The translations under genes and the position numbers were made by a program. Positions 25,498-33,586 of a DNA stretch of 55,471 nucleotides are shown here, piece after piece; the first letter of the stretch is position 1, and each line of letters starts with the position of its first letter. Below the pieces are notes generated by a model that worked only from the letters and a program-made list of their open reading frames with translations, had not been told where the DNA came from and did not search any database. Source of the DNA: JBDTNQ01 sp039933635 (GTDB lineage Bacteria; Acidobacteriota; Vicinamibacteria; Vicinamibacterales; SCN-69-37); the NCBI GenBank assembly GCA_039933635.1, contig JBDTNQ010000014.1:1-55471 (forward strand), read 5' to 3'.

Positions 25498-27591
25498 ATG
25501 ACTCGTCATCGTCGGCCCCTTGCCGTCGGCCTGATCACGGTCGCTGTGGCGTGCGCGCTTCAGGCGCAGCAGGCGCCGTCATACCGGAACTGGTCCGCTT
25601 ACGGTGGCACTCCGGACCAGCTCCGCTACTCGAGCCTGCGACAGATCACCCGCGGCAACGTCGCGCAACTGCAACTCGCGTGGTCATTCGACACGAAGGA
25701 AACCGGCGGCCTGCAAACGCAACCCATCGTCGTCGATGGAGTGCTCTATGCCTACACGCCGTCGCACAAGGCGATTGCTGTGGATGCGGCCACTGGGAAA
25801 TTGCTCTGGACGTTCGACTCGCAGATCGTCGGCCGGGGCCCGAATCGTGGCCTCATGTATTGGGCCGCGGGCTCGGAGCGTCGCGTCTACGGGGCGGTGG
25901 ATAATTTCCTCTACGCGCTCGACGCGCGGCGCGGCACGGTCATTCCCTCGTTTGGTGAAAGCGGGCGAATCGACCTCCGTCTCGGGCTGGGACGACCGCT
26001 CGAAGGCCAGTCCGTGCGGCTGACGAGTCCTGGCGTGGTCTTCCGCGACCTCGTGATCGTCGGGGGACGGGAGTCGGAGGGCCTGCCCGCATCCCCTGGC
26101 GACATCCGTGCCTATGACGCGCGAACGGGGAAGCTTCGCTGGAGCTTTCACACGATTCCGCATCCAGACGAGGCTGGATACGAGACGTGGTCCCCTGACT
26201 CGTGGAAGGTCAACGGTGCCGCGAATAGCTGGCCGGGCATGGCGCTCGACGCACGCCGCGGTGTGGTCTACGTGCCGACCGGGTCGGCTGCCATGGATTT
26301 CTACGGCGGCAATCGGCTCGGTGACAACCTCTACGCGAACTGCCTCATCGCGCTCGATGCCACGACCGGCAAGCGCATCTGGTCCTATCAGGTCGTGCGG
26401 CACGACATTTGGGATCGGGACCTCCCGTCGCCGCCGGTGCTGGTCACCGTCCGTCGAAACGGCCGCCGGGTCGACGCCGTCGCGCAGGCAACGAAGCACG
26501 GCTATGTGTTCGTGCTGGATCGCGACACGGGCTTGCCGCTGTTTCCGGTCGACACGCATCGGTTTCCCGCGAGCGATGTGCCGGGCGAGAGATCTGCAGA
26601 AATCCAGGTGTTGCCGACGTTGCCGATGCCGTTCGCGCGGCAGCGCCTGAGCGAGAACGACCTCACGATGCGCACGCCCGAAGCGCACGCATGGGCGGTG
26701 GAAAGGTTTCGAACCTTCCGCAGCGAAGGCCAGTTCGTGCCGTTGTCGGTGGGGAAAGACACCGTCGTGTTTCCGGGCTTTGACGGCGGAGCGGAGTGGG
26801 GCGGACAGGCCGTCGATCCCGACACGAACCTCTTCTACGTCAACGCGAACGACGTGGCGTGGACGGGCGCTCTGGCGCCGACGAACCTCGGACAGAATGC
26901 CGGCGCCGTGTACCAGCGCGAGTGTGCCGCCTGTCATCGCGACGACCGGCGCGGCACGCCGCCCGCGATTCCCTCGTTGATTGGCGTCGGCGACCGTAAA
27001 TCGGGCGCTGAGATTTCGACGATCATCCGGCAGGGCGGCGGGCGGATGCCGGGTGTGTCGACGCTGGATCAGACGGCCGTCGCCGCGCTCGTGAAGTTCC
27101 TGACGACGGGTGAAGATGGTCCGGCAGGGCCGGCGGCCAACGCCCCGAACGCGCTGCCATACCGATTCACCGGCTACCAGAAGTTTCTCGATCCCGACGG
27201 GTATCCGGCCATCGCGCCGCCGTGGGGCACGCTGAGCGCGATTGATCTCAACACCGGCGCCTACGCTTGGCGCATACCCTTGGGCGAATACCCGGAGCTG
27301 ACAGAGAAGGGCCTCGCGAACACCGGCTCCGAAAACTACGGCGGGCCGGTCGTCACGGCCGGAGGACTGGTGTTCATCGGCGCGACCAACTTCGATCGGA
27401 AGTTCCGTGCCTTCGACAAGTCCACCGGCAAGCTGCTCTGGGAGACCATCCTCCCGTTCTCAGGCAACGCAACCCCCGCCGTGTACGAAGTCAACGGGCG
27501 ACAGTTCATCGCCATCGCGGCGGGTGGGGGCTATAACCGCGGCAAGCCCACGGGTGGAGTGTACGTGGCCTTCGCGCTGCCACAGCGATAG
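25498..27591 (+). CDS. PQQ-dependent quinoprotein dehydrogenase with embedded cytochrome c domain
   Basis: 697 residues. Signal peptide to LQAQQ, then an eight-bladed propeller of the quinoprotein glucose/alcohol dehydrogenase type (YGGTPDQLRYSSLRQIT, blade tryptophan-docking motifs such as AIDLNTGAYAWRIPLG, AFDKSTGKLLWETILP, GSENYGGPVVTAGGLVFIG). A cytochrome c domain with CAACH at 476-480 is inserted near residues 465-550 before the last blades. This layout matches membrane-associated glucose-type dehydrogenases of Acidobacteriota and Bacteroidota. It would oxidise a sugar or alcohol in the periplasm. The start is chosen at the signal peptide; the frame extends upstream to 25420. Convergent with the semialdehyde dehydrogenase. 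Confidence 0.9.
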   Translation: MTRHRRPLAVGLITVAVACALQAQQAPSYRNWSAYGGTPDQLRYSSLRQITRGNVAQLQLAWSFDTKETGGLQTQPIVVDGVLYAYTPSHKAIAVDAATGKLLWTFDSQIVGRGPNRGLMYWAAGSERRVYGAVDNFLYALDARRGTVIPSFGESGRIDLRLGLGRPLEGQSVRLTSPGVVFRDLVIVGGRESEGLPASPGDIRAYDARTGKLRWSFHTIPHPDEAGYETWSPDSWKVNGAANSWPGMALDARRGVVYVPTGSAAMDFYGGNRLGDNLYANCLIALDATTGKRIWSYQVVRHDIWDRDLPSPPVLVTVRRNGRRVDAVAQATKHGYVFVLDRDTGLPLFPVDTHRFPASDVPGERSAEIQVLPTLPMPFARQRLSENDLTMRTPEAHAWAVERFRTFRSEGQFVPLSVGKDTVVFPGFDGGAEWGGQAVDPDTNLFYVNANDVAWTGALAPTNLGQNAGAVYQRECAACHRDDRRGTPPAIPSLIGVGDRKSGAEISTIIRQGGGRMPGVSTLDQTAVAALVKFLTTGEDGPAGPAANAPNALPYRFTGYQKFLDPDGYPAIAPPWGTLSAIDLNTGAYAWRIPLGEYPELTEKGLANTGSENYGGPVVTAGGLVFIGATNFDRKFRAFDKSTGKLLWETILPFSGNATPAVYEVNGRQFIAIAAGGGYNRGKPTGGVYVAFALPQR

Positions 27592-27673
27592 GCCGGCATG
27601 GACTTCAATCTTCTTCAGCCCCGAGATCAGGACGCCGGCATCCTGAGTGGAGCAGGATGTGCTCATGAGCGCA

Positions 27674-27691
27674 TCGCCGCAGAGACGGCGA
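27674..27691. terminator. Short hairpin in convergent gap
   Basis: TCGCCG (27674-27679) and CGGCGA (27686-27691) around CAGAGA, with a second weaker pair CATCCT/AGGATG upstream (27640-27660 region). It lies between two convergent stop codons and could end both transcripts. No T-run. Confidence 0.3.
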
Positions 27692-27692
27692 G

Positions 27693-29144
27693 CTAGACTC
27701 CCCCGAAGCAGAGGTACTTAATCTCGACGTATTCCTCGATGCCGTATTTCGATCCCTCGCGCCCCAGCCCCGACTGCTTGACGCCCCCAAACGGGGCAAC
27801 TTCCGTGGAGATGAGACCGGTGTTGATGCCGACCATGCCGTACTCGAGCCCTTCGGCCGCCCGCCACACACGCGACACGTCCCGTCCGTAGAAGTACGAC
27901 GCCAATCCAAATTCGGTGTCATTCGCCATTGCGATGGCGTCGGCGTCCGTCGTGAATCGAAACAGCGGCGCGACCGGCCCGAAGGTCTCCTCCTTGGCGA
28001 GGAGCATGGCGGACGTGGCGCCGATCAAGACCGTAGGCTCGAAGAACCGGCCGCCGCGCGCGTGGCGGTGGCCGCCCGTGAGCACGCGGGCCCCCTTGGA
28101 CGTCGCGTCGGCGATGTGCTGTTCGACCTTGGCGACGGCGTGCTCGTCGATGAGCGGACCCTGCGTCGAGCCTGGCTCCAGCCCCGGCGCCGGTACGAGT
28201 TTCTTCACCGCTTCGACGAGCTTCTCCGCGAATACGTCATACACCGCATCCTGAATCAGCAGGCGATTCGCGCAGACGCACGTCTGGCCCGTGTTGCGAT
28301 ACTTCGACGCGATGGCGCCTTCCACCGCCGCATCCAGATCCGCATCGTCGAACACGATGAACGGCGCGTTGCCCCCCAGCTCGAGCGACAGTTTCTTCAC
28401 GGTGCCGGCGCATTGCGCCATCAGCGTTTTACCCGTCTCGGTGGAGCCGGTGAACGAGAGCTTCCGCACGATCGGATTCGACGTCAGTTCGCCGCCGATG
28501 TCTGTCGCGCTGCCGGTGATGACGTTGAACACGCCCCCGGGCACTCCCGCGCGGTGCGCCAGTTCGGCGAGCGCCAGTGCAGAAAATGGGGTCTGTGAGG
28601 CTGGCTTGGCGACGACGGTGCAGCCGGCGGCCAGCGCCGGACCGACCTTGCGCGTGATCATCGCCAGGGGAAAGTTCCACGGCGTGATACACGCGACGAC
28701 GCCGATCGGTTGCTTGATGACGACGATGCGCTTGTCGGCCTGGTGGCCGGGGATGGTGTCACCGTAGACGCGCTTGGCTTCCTCGCCGAACCATTCCAGA
28801 AAGGACGCGGCGTAGGCGACCTCGCCCCGTGATTCGGCGAGAGGTTTGCCCTGCTCGAGCGTCATCAGCCTGGCCAGGTCCTCCTGGTGGGCGAGCATCA
28901 AATCCGACCATCGGCGCAAAATCAGCGCGCGATCGCGGGCCGTGGTCTGGCGCCAGGTGGAGAAGGCCCGGTTGGCGGCGTCGATGGCCTGGCGAGTCTC
29001 GTCCTTGCCGAGCCGCGGCACGTTCCCGAGGATCTCTCCCGTGGCCGGATTGTCGACGGGAATCGTGGAGGTCCCGGTTCGCCACGTCCCGTCGATGTAG
29101 CAGGCTTCGCGGAACAGGTCCCGATCGTTGAGCTGGACGGTCAT
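27693..29144 (-). CDS. gabD: NAD(P)-dependent succinate/glutarate-semialdehyde dehydrogenase
   Basis: 483 residues, GabD-like. PWNFPLAMITRKVGPALAAG, the cofactor-side FTGSTETGK, the general base Glu in LSLELGGNAP, the nucleophile in NTGQTCVCANR, and C-terminal EVAPFGGVKQSGLGREGSKYG are all typical of succinate-semialdehyde dehydrogenase. The close relative alpha-ketoglutarate-semialdehyde dehydrogenase, last step of non-phosphorylative pentonate breakdown, cannot be excluded and would suit the arabinonate-type dehydratase at 41 kb. It lies divergent to the soluble glucose dehydrogenase gene with a 41-bp gap. Confidence 0.9.
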   Translation of the reverse strand: MTVQLNDRDLFREACYIDGTWRTGTSTIPVDNPATGEILGNVPRLGKDETRQAIDAANRAFSTWRQTTARDRALILRRWSDLMLAHQEDLARLMTLEQGKPLAESRGEVAYAASFLEWFGEEAKRVYGDTIPGHQADKRIVVIKQPIGVVACITPWNFPLAMITRKVGPALAAGCTVVAKPASQTPFSALALAELAHRAGVPGGVFNVITGSATDIGGELTSNPIVRKLSFTGSTETGKTLMAQCAGTVKKLSLELGGNAPFIVFDDADLDAAVEGAIASKYRNTGQTCVCANRLLIQDAVYDVFAEKLVEAVKKLVPAPGLEPGSTQGPLIDEHAVAKVEQHIADATSKGARVLTGGHRHARGGRFFEPTVLIGATSAMLLAKEETFGPVAPLFRFTTDADAIAMANDTEFGLASYFYGRDVSRVWRAAEGLEYGMVGINTGLISTEVAPFGGVKQSGLGREGSKYGIEEYVEIKYLCFGGV

Positions 29145-29151
29145 GCCCTCG

Positions 29152-29157
29152 ATTCTA
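29152..29157 (-). promoter_or_regulatory. -10 box of semialdehyde dehydrogenase gene (possibly leaderless)
   Basis: TAGAAT on the minus strand, then 7 nt (CGAGGGC), then the ATG at 29144. The GAGGG in the spacer would be too short to work as a leader if transcription starts 6-7 nt after the box. Confidence 0.45.
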
Positions 29158-29185
29158 TCGATCTCGCTTTCCTTGTTGGCGGTGG

Positions 29186-30550
29186 ATGGCCTTCAGCGAG
29201 AGAATGCGGGTCATGGCTATCTCAATCGTGTTTGCGCTGGTGTCGTGGTTCGTCGCGCCGCAACAGCCCCAACCCCCGGCCGGGGCGCCGCTTGGCACCG
29301 AGACGTTCGCGATGCGCGTCGTCACCAGCGGCCTGGCCGGTCCCTGGGAAGTGCTGCTCGGGCCGGACGGCAGACTGTGGGTCACCGAACGCGTGGGCAA
29401 GCGGATCACGCGCGTGAATCCCGCGGATGGCGCGAAGCGCACAGCCGTGACGATTCCCGATGTGATGCAGACGGTCGGTCAGGATGGACTCCTGGGCATG
29501 GCCTTGCATCCGGACTTCGGGATGAATCGCGGTTCGGACTTCGTCTACGTGGCGATGACCTACGACGCGGATCCCGGTCCGGCCGAGACCCGGCGGATGA
29601 AGATCCGACGGTACACCTACGATGCCAAAGCCGAGACGCTTGGCAGCCAGATGGACGTGATCGACAACCTGCCGGCCGGTGTCGACCACTTGTCCGGACG
29701 CCTCATGATTGGACCCGATCGGAAGCTGTATCTGACGCTCGGTGACGGTGGCGTGAACCAGTTCTCCGTCTATTGCCAGCCGATCCAGGCGCAGGTGGTG
29801 CCGACCGCGGCCGACGTCACCGCGAAAAATTGGCCCGCCGTCTACAAGGGCAAAATCCTGCGCATCAATCTGGACGGATCGATTCCCGTGGACAACCCGA
29901 CGATTGCCGGTGTGCGCAGCCACATCTACTCATACGGTCATCGCAACTCGCAGGGGCTGGCGTTCGGCCCGGACGGCAAGCTCTACGCGTCCGAGCATGG
30001 TCCGAGCGTCGACGACGAGCTGAATTTCATCCAGGCCGGCAAGAACTACGGGTGGCCGCACGTGGCGGGCTACCGTGATGACAAGGCCTATACGTATCAG
30101 AACTGGTCCGCGGCGCCGAACTGCGCGTCGCTGACGTGGGACGCGATAGTCGCGCCATCGTCGGTGCCGGCAACGAAGGAGACGTCCTGGAACAGCCCGG
30201 ACTTCGTGGCGCCGATTCAGACGTTCTTCACGGTGTCATCGGACTACGACTTCAAGACCGGCAACGCGACGATCGCGCCATCTGGGACCGTGGTCTACAG
30301 CGCCAAAGCGGGGGTGCCTGGCTGGGCGAATTCGGTCCTCGTCACGAGCCTCCTTCGCGGCGTCGTCTATCGCGTGAAACTCAACGCCGCTGGCACGGCC
30401 GTCGACGGCGGACCCCTGGCATATTTCCGGGCTCAAGACCGCTACCGCGATCTGGAGATCACGGCCGACGGCAAGACGATCTACGCCGCGACGGATCCCA
30501 ACTCCGTCACGCACAAAGGCGCAATTCTGGCGTTCACGTATCAGCCGTAG
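29186..30550 (+). CDS. Soluble PQQ glucose dehydrogenase-like protein
   Basis: About 454 residues. It has the s-GDH (GdhB, EC 1.1.5.2) signature set: GVDHLSGRLMIGPD with the catalytic-base His at 168, LYLTLGDGGVNQ, YSYGHRNSQGLAF, ASEHGPSVDDELN and GKNYGWPHVAGYRDDKAY, in the order seen in the Acinetobacter enzyme. It should oxidise aldoses in the periplasm with PQQ. The N-terminus is hydrophobic (AISIVFALVSWFVAPQQ) and serves for export. Starts at 29186, 29204 and 29213 are all possible. It has no fused haem, unlike the 7220 and 22723 products. No pqq synthesis genes are in the window. Confidence 0.88.
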   Translation: MAFSERMRVMAISIVFALVSWFVAPQQPQPPAGAPLGTETFAMRVVTSGLAGPWEVLLGPDGRLWVTERVGKRITRVNPADGAKRTAVTIPDVMQTVGQDGLLGMALHPDFGMNRGSDFVYVAMTYDADPGPAETRRMKIRRYTYDAKAETLGSQMDVIDNLPAGVDHLSGRLMIGPDRKLYLTLGDGGVNQFSVYCQPIQAQVVPTAADVTAKNWPAVYKGKILRINLDGSIPVDNPTIAGVRSHIYSYGHRNSQGLAFGPDGKLYASEHGPSVDDELNFIQAGKNYGWPHVAGYRDDKAYTYQNWSAAPNCASLTWDAIVAPSSVPATKETSWNSPDFVAPIQTFFTVSSDYDFKTGNATIAPSGTVVYSAKAGVPGWANSVLVTSLLRGVVYRVKLNAAGTAVDGGPLAYFRAQDRYRDLEITADGKTIYAATDPNSVTHKGAILAFTYQP

Positions 30551-30556
30551 CGTTCG

Positions 30557-30580
30557 TGGAGCCCGGACCTTCCGGGGCCA
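30557..30580. repeat. Dispersed intergenic palindrome, copy B
   Basis: A shortened variant, with GGAGCCCGGA and TCCGGGGCC arms around CCT, starting about 7 bp after the sugar dehydrogenase stop codon. It shares the GGAGCCC...CCGGGGC edges with copies C and F. Confidence 0.5.
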
Positions 30581-30615
30581 CCGCAACCTTACCGTCCCTG
30601 CGGTGTTCGTCCGGC

Positions 30616-30873
30616 ATGGACGACCTGCTCATGACGCTCGGCAAAGTCGTCGTCATTCTTGGAACGGTCGCGTTCGCGGCGCTGCTGCATCAACGGGTCG
30701 TGACCCAGGCCGACCGGCAGCGCGCTGGTCGTGACGCTCCCGAACCGCCCGGGCGATCAGAGGCGGGCCGGGAGGATCGAACGACGCCGGTCGACTGCGC
30801 TCAGCGCACTCTGCGCTGCGCGAACAGTGAAGGGCCGGGGCTCCGCGGGTCTATTTCTTGCGGGTCTTCTTGA
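30616..30873 (+). CDS. Possible small single-pass membrane protein
   Basis: 85 residues, not recognised. MDDLLMTLGK is followed by one hydrophobic helix (VVVILGTVAFAALL) and then a polar, Arg-rich tail. The last third of the frame runs through repeat copy C and overlaps the stop of the histone-like gene, so the C-terminus is probably not under selection. There is no ribosome site worth the name. It may be a real small protein with a shorter ancestral end, or chance. It partly fills the gap 30551-30850. Confidence 0.25.
   Translation: MDDLLMTLGKVVVILGTVAFAALLHQRVVTQADRQRAGRDAPEPPGRSEAGREDRTTPVDCAQRTLRCANSEGPGLRGSISCGSS
30787..30850. repeat. Dispersed nested repeat, copy C
   Basis: GTCGACTGCGCTCAGCGCAC, then TGCGCTGCGCGAACA and TGAAGGGCCGGGGCTCC. 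It aligns with the inner part of copy E (GGCTGCGCTCAGGGCACACTGAGC) and the right flank of copies E and F (TGAAG-TCC-GGGGCTCC). It ends at the stop codon of the histone-like gene. Confidence 0.55.
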
Positions 30874-31414
30874 TCGCTTTCTTGACGGTCTTCTTGAGGG
30901 CTTTCTTGGCCGTGCGCGCGCTGGTCTTGACGGCCTTCTTTACCGAGCGACCCTTGGCGACGACCTTTTTGGCCTGGGTCTTGGCCTTCTTCGCGGTCGT
31001 GCGGCCGCGGGCGACGGTCTTGCTGGCGGAGGCCCGGCCCTTTGCAACGGCCTTCGTCACCGTCTTGCCGGCCGCTCGCACTTGCTTCACGGCGCTGGCC
31101 ACCTGACGGGACGCCGAGGATTTGGCATTGGCGGCGGCCTTGGCCGCGGATTTCTTGAGCGCGGTCACGCGCGTCGCGGCTTCCTGCGCCGTCTGGCGCA
31201 CACGCTTTACGGCGTCCTCCGCGCGCGCCTTGGTCTCCTTGACCGCGCCGGCGACCTGCGCTTGCCCCTCAGCCAGCTTCTCGCCAGCTTCGGAGATGAG
31301 CTCCTCGCCGCGAGTGCGCGTCGCGTCGACCGCTCCCGCCGCGCGTCCAAGCGTGCGACCGATGATTTCCGCCGTGCTCTGCAGCAGATCTCCGCCGTCT
31401 TTCGAATCCGTCAT
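30851..31414 (-). CDS. Histone H1-like Lys/Ala-rich DNA-binding protein
   Basis: 187 residues. The first 90 residues are mixed-charge helix (ISEAGEKLAEGQAQVAGAVKETKARAEDAVKRV), likely coiled coil. The last 90 are a basic tail of repeated AKK/KKA/KTV units ending KKAIKKTRKK, like the C-terminal domain of eukaryotic H1 and bacterial HctB/AlgP-type proteins. It probably condenses or coats DNA. The start at 31414 is fixed by GGGAGG and a TATACT box at 31431-31436. The gene stands alone between ETF beta and a repeat element. The tail length may vary between strains, as in other Lys/Ala-repeat proteins. Confidence 0.82.
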   Translation of the reverse strand: MTDSKDGGDLLQSTAEIIGRTLGRAAGAVDATRTRGEELISEAGEKLAEGQAQVAGAVKETKARAEDAVKRVRQTAQEAATRVTALKKSAAKAAANAKSSASRQVASAVKQVRAAGKTVTKAVAKGRASASKTVARGRTTAKKAKTQAKKVVAKGRSVKKAVKTSARTAKKALKKTVKKAIKKTRKK

Positions 31415-31430
31415 GAAGCCTCCCGTCGCG

Positions 31431-31436
31431 AGTATA
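31431..31436 (-). promoter_or_regulatory. -10 box of the histone-like gene
   Basis: TATACT on the minus strand, 16 nt upstream of the ATG at 31414. It gives a leader of roughly 10 nt with GGGAGG near its start. It lies just past the ETF beta stop codon, so the gene has its own promoter. Confidence 0.45.
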
Positions 31437-31448
31437 GAAGCAAACACG

Positions 31449-32207
31449 CTAGATCGCGCGATCGTCCCGCAGCGCGCGCACGAGTTCCGCCGCGGCTTCA
31501 GCGGGTGCACCGCTGATTAGACGGGTCTTCTTCGCCTTTTCCGGCACATACACCGACACAATTCTTGTCGTGGGCGCCTGCGCGACCGGCGCCGGGACGA
31601 CGCGGAGCTCTTTCTTCTTGGCCGCCATGATGCCCTTGAGCGTGGCGTATCGGAGCTGGTTGATGCCGCTTTGGATCGTGAGCACGGCAGGCAGCGGCAG
31701 CGTGACCCACTGAAACCAGCCGCCTTCGAGCTCGCGCTTGACGCGGAGGCGGCCGTCGGCCACCTCGATGTTCATGATGATCGTCGAGTGCGCCATGGCC
31801 AGGCGTTCGGCGAGCACCACCCCGACCTGCGCGAAGCCCTGGTCGTCGGACTGCAGTCCCGTCAGGATCAGGTCAACCTTCTCGTCGCCCAGCGCGCTCG
31901 CCAGGGCCCGGGCCGTGACCGCGGCGTCGGCCGCCGCGAGGTCCGTGCCTTCGACATGAATCGCCCGATCCGCGCCGCGCGCCAGCGACTCCCGCAGCAC
32001 CTGGGCCACGCGGGCCGGTCCGGCTGATACGGCGATCACCTCGCCGCCGTGACGTTCTTTCAGCCGCAAGGCCTCTTCGAGCGCATACGCGTCCGGCTCG
32101 TTCAGGGCCCAGCTGGCGGCCTCGTCTCGAATCCAGGTCCCCTCGGAGTTCACGCGCACCTGCGTCTCACGCGTGACCACCTGCTTCACACACACCGCGA
32201 TTTTCAT
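31449..32207 (-). CDS. etfB: Electron transfer flavoprotein, beta subunit
   Basis: 252 residues. N-terminal MKIAVCVKQV, WALNEPDAYALEEALRLKE, ISAGPA-like AVSAGPARVAQVLRESLARGADRAI, the AMP-binding ILTGLQSDDQGFAQVGVVLAERL, and the recognition-loop region LKGIMAAKKKELRVV are typical of ETF beta. It should pair with the etfA product at 13528-14484, although the genes are 17 kb apart and not on one transcript. The C-terminus ends EAAAELVRALRDDRAI. Its start is 36 bp from that of the divergent MaoC gene, suggesting a shared control region for fatty-acid enzymes. Confidence 0.95.
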   Translation of the reverse strand: MKIAVCVKQVVTRETQVRVNSEGTWIRDEAASWALNEPDAYALEEALRLKERHGGEVIAVSAGPARVAQVLRESLARGADRAIHVEGTDLAAADAAVTARALASALGDEKVDLILTGLQSDDQGFAQVGVVLAERLAMAHSTIIMNIEVADGRLRVKRELEGGWFQWVTLPLPAVLTIQSGINQLRYATLKGIMAAKKKELRVVPAPVAQAPTTRIVSVYVPEKAKKTRLISGAPAEAAAELVRALRDDRAI

Positions 32208-32222
32208 AGCGCGCGATCAGGC

Positions 32223-32228
32223 TATCAT
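32223..32228 (+). promoter_or_regulatory. -10 box of MaoC gene in divergent gap
   Basis: TATCAT, 15 nt upstream of the ATG at 32244, inside the 36-bp gap to etfB. The opposite strand reads ATGATA and TGATAG over the same bases, a possible -10 for etfB. Leaders on both sides would be short. Confidence 0.4.
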
Positions 32229-32243
32229 GGCGACAAACAGCCT

Positions 32244-32720
32244 ATGTCCACGAATCAGACGACCCTCGACGCGCTCGCGGAACGTATCGGACAGGAACTC
32301 ACAGTCAGCGACTGGGTGCAGGTGAAACAGCAACGCATCGATGACTTCGCGAAGGTCATCGGTGACGAGCAGTGGATCCACGTGGACAAACTCCGCGCCG
32401 CCGCGGAGTCGCCCTACGAGACGACCGTCGCGCACGGCTTCCTGCTCCTGTCGCTCATCGGGCACATGCTCCGGCAGCAGATTGAGGTCACCGACAGCCC
32501 GATGAACCTCGACTACGGCCTCGACCGCGTGCGCTTCACGCAGCCCGTCCACGCCGGAGCCGTCGTCCGCGGGCGCTTCGTCGTGAAGCAGGTGCGGCAG
32601 CACGAAGATGGTTTGCTCGTCACGTGGGACGTGACCATCGAGCGTCAGCACGTCGAGAAGCCGGTCTGCCTCGCCGAGTGGGTCGTTCTCTACTCCCGCC
32701 AGGGAGCGTCACACGCATGA
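32244..32720 (+). CDS. MaoC-like enoyl-CoA hydratase
   Basis: 158 residues, single hot-dog domain. IGQELTVSDWVQVKQQRIDDFAKVIGDEQWIHVD holds the hydratase-2 motif (Asp and His of the catalytic pair), followed by TVAHGFLLLSLIGHML. It hydrates trans-2-enoyl-CoA, usually to the R-3-hydroxy form. ATG 32244 follows the -10 box by 15 nt. It overlaps the next gene by ATGA, so hydratase and SDR are translationally coupled; the SDR may oxidise or reduce the hydroxyacyl product. The neighbouring etfB fits a fatty-acid context. Confidence 0.93.
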   Translation: MSTNQTTLDALAERIGQELTVSDWVQVKQQRIDDFAKVIGDEQWIHVDKLRAAAESPYETTVAHGFLLLSLIGHMLRQQIEVTDSPMNLDYGLDRVRFTQPVHAGAVVRGRFVVKQVRQHEDGLLVTWDVTIERQHVEKPVCLAEWVVLYSRQGASHA

Positions 32721-33478
32721 CCACCGGCGCAGCCAGAGTCGCGATCGTGACGGGCGCCGGGAGCGGTATTGGCCGCGCGGTGTCACTCGGCATGCTGAGC
32801 GCGGGATACACGGTCTTTCTCGCCGGACGTCGTGCCGAGGCCCTGATGGGCACGGCCGATGCGGCGGGCGAGTCACGCAACCGCGCGCGCGCGGTGCCGA
32901 CCGACGTGACCGACCCCGCCTCGGTCTCGGCATTGTTCGAGACGGCGCGTCGAGAGGGCGGCCGCCTTGACGTGCTCTTCAACAACGCCGGCGTGAGCGC
33001 GCCGGGGGTGCCGCTCGAGGATCTCACGCTCGACCAGTGGCGCGCCGTCATCGACATCAACCTGACCGGCGCGTTCCTGTGCACGCAGCACGCGATTCGC
33101 CTGATGAAGTCGCAGTCCCCGCGCGGCGGGCGCATCATCAACAACGGCTCGATTTCGGCCTACGCGCCCAGGCCCAACTCCGCGCCCTACACCGCCAGCA
33201 AGCACGCCATCACCGGGCTCACGAAATCCACGTCGCTCGACGGGCGGAAACACGACATCGCGTGCGGCCAGATCGACATCGGGAACGCGGCCACCGAGAT
33301 GGCCGCGAAGATGACGAGTGGCGTCCCGCAGGCCAACGGCACCATCGCCGTCGAGCCCCTCATCGACCTCGCCCACGTCGTCAACGCCGTCCTTTACATG
33401 GCCAGCCTTCCCCTCGACGCGAACGTGCAATCCATGACGGTCATGGCGACGAAGATGCCGTTCGTGGGCCGGGGCTGA
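32717..33478 (+). CDS. SDR-family oxidoreductase
   Basis: 253 residues. Cofactor loop TGAGSGIG, the NNAG motif in LFNNAGVSAPG, the catalytic Ser in NNGSISAY, and Tyr/Lys in YTASKHA. The acidic/basic pattern AGRRAEAL after strand 2 suggests NADP rather than NAD. The start overlaps the MaoC stop (ATGA). Near the C-terminus QSMTVMATKMPFVGRG is usual for this SDR subfamily. The substrate is unknown; coupling to MaoC makes a 3-hydroxyacyl-CoA or similar alcohol plausible. A weak GGGGCC/GGCCCC hairpin follows at 33502-33523. Confidence 0.9.
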   Translation: MTTGAARVAIVTGAGSGIGRAVSLGMLSAGYTVFLAGRRAEALMGTADAAGESRNRARAVPTDVTDPASVSALFETARREGGRLDVLFNNAGVSAPGVPLEDLTLDQWRAVIDINLTGAFLCTQHAIRLMKSQSPRGGRIINNGSISAYAPRPNSAPYTASKHAITGLTKSTSLDGRKHDIACGQIDIGNAATEMAAKMTSGVPQANGTIAVEPLIDLAHVVNAVLYMASLPLDANVQSMTVMATKMPFVGRG

Positions 33479-33586
33479 CCGGCCGGGGGAAAGCTTGTGG
33501 AGGGGCCGTGTGTGGAGGGCCCCTGCAACTTCCCATCCATCGGCGGGTTAGCTACCCAGTGAGGGACGTGGGGCAAACTCCCAACC

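Noticed and set aside
33502..33523. GGGGCC/GGCCCC hairpin after the SDR as a terminator
   Set aside because: Six base pairs with a long loop and no T-run; I mention it under the SDR gene but do not call it.
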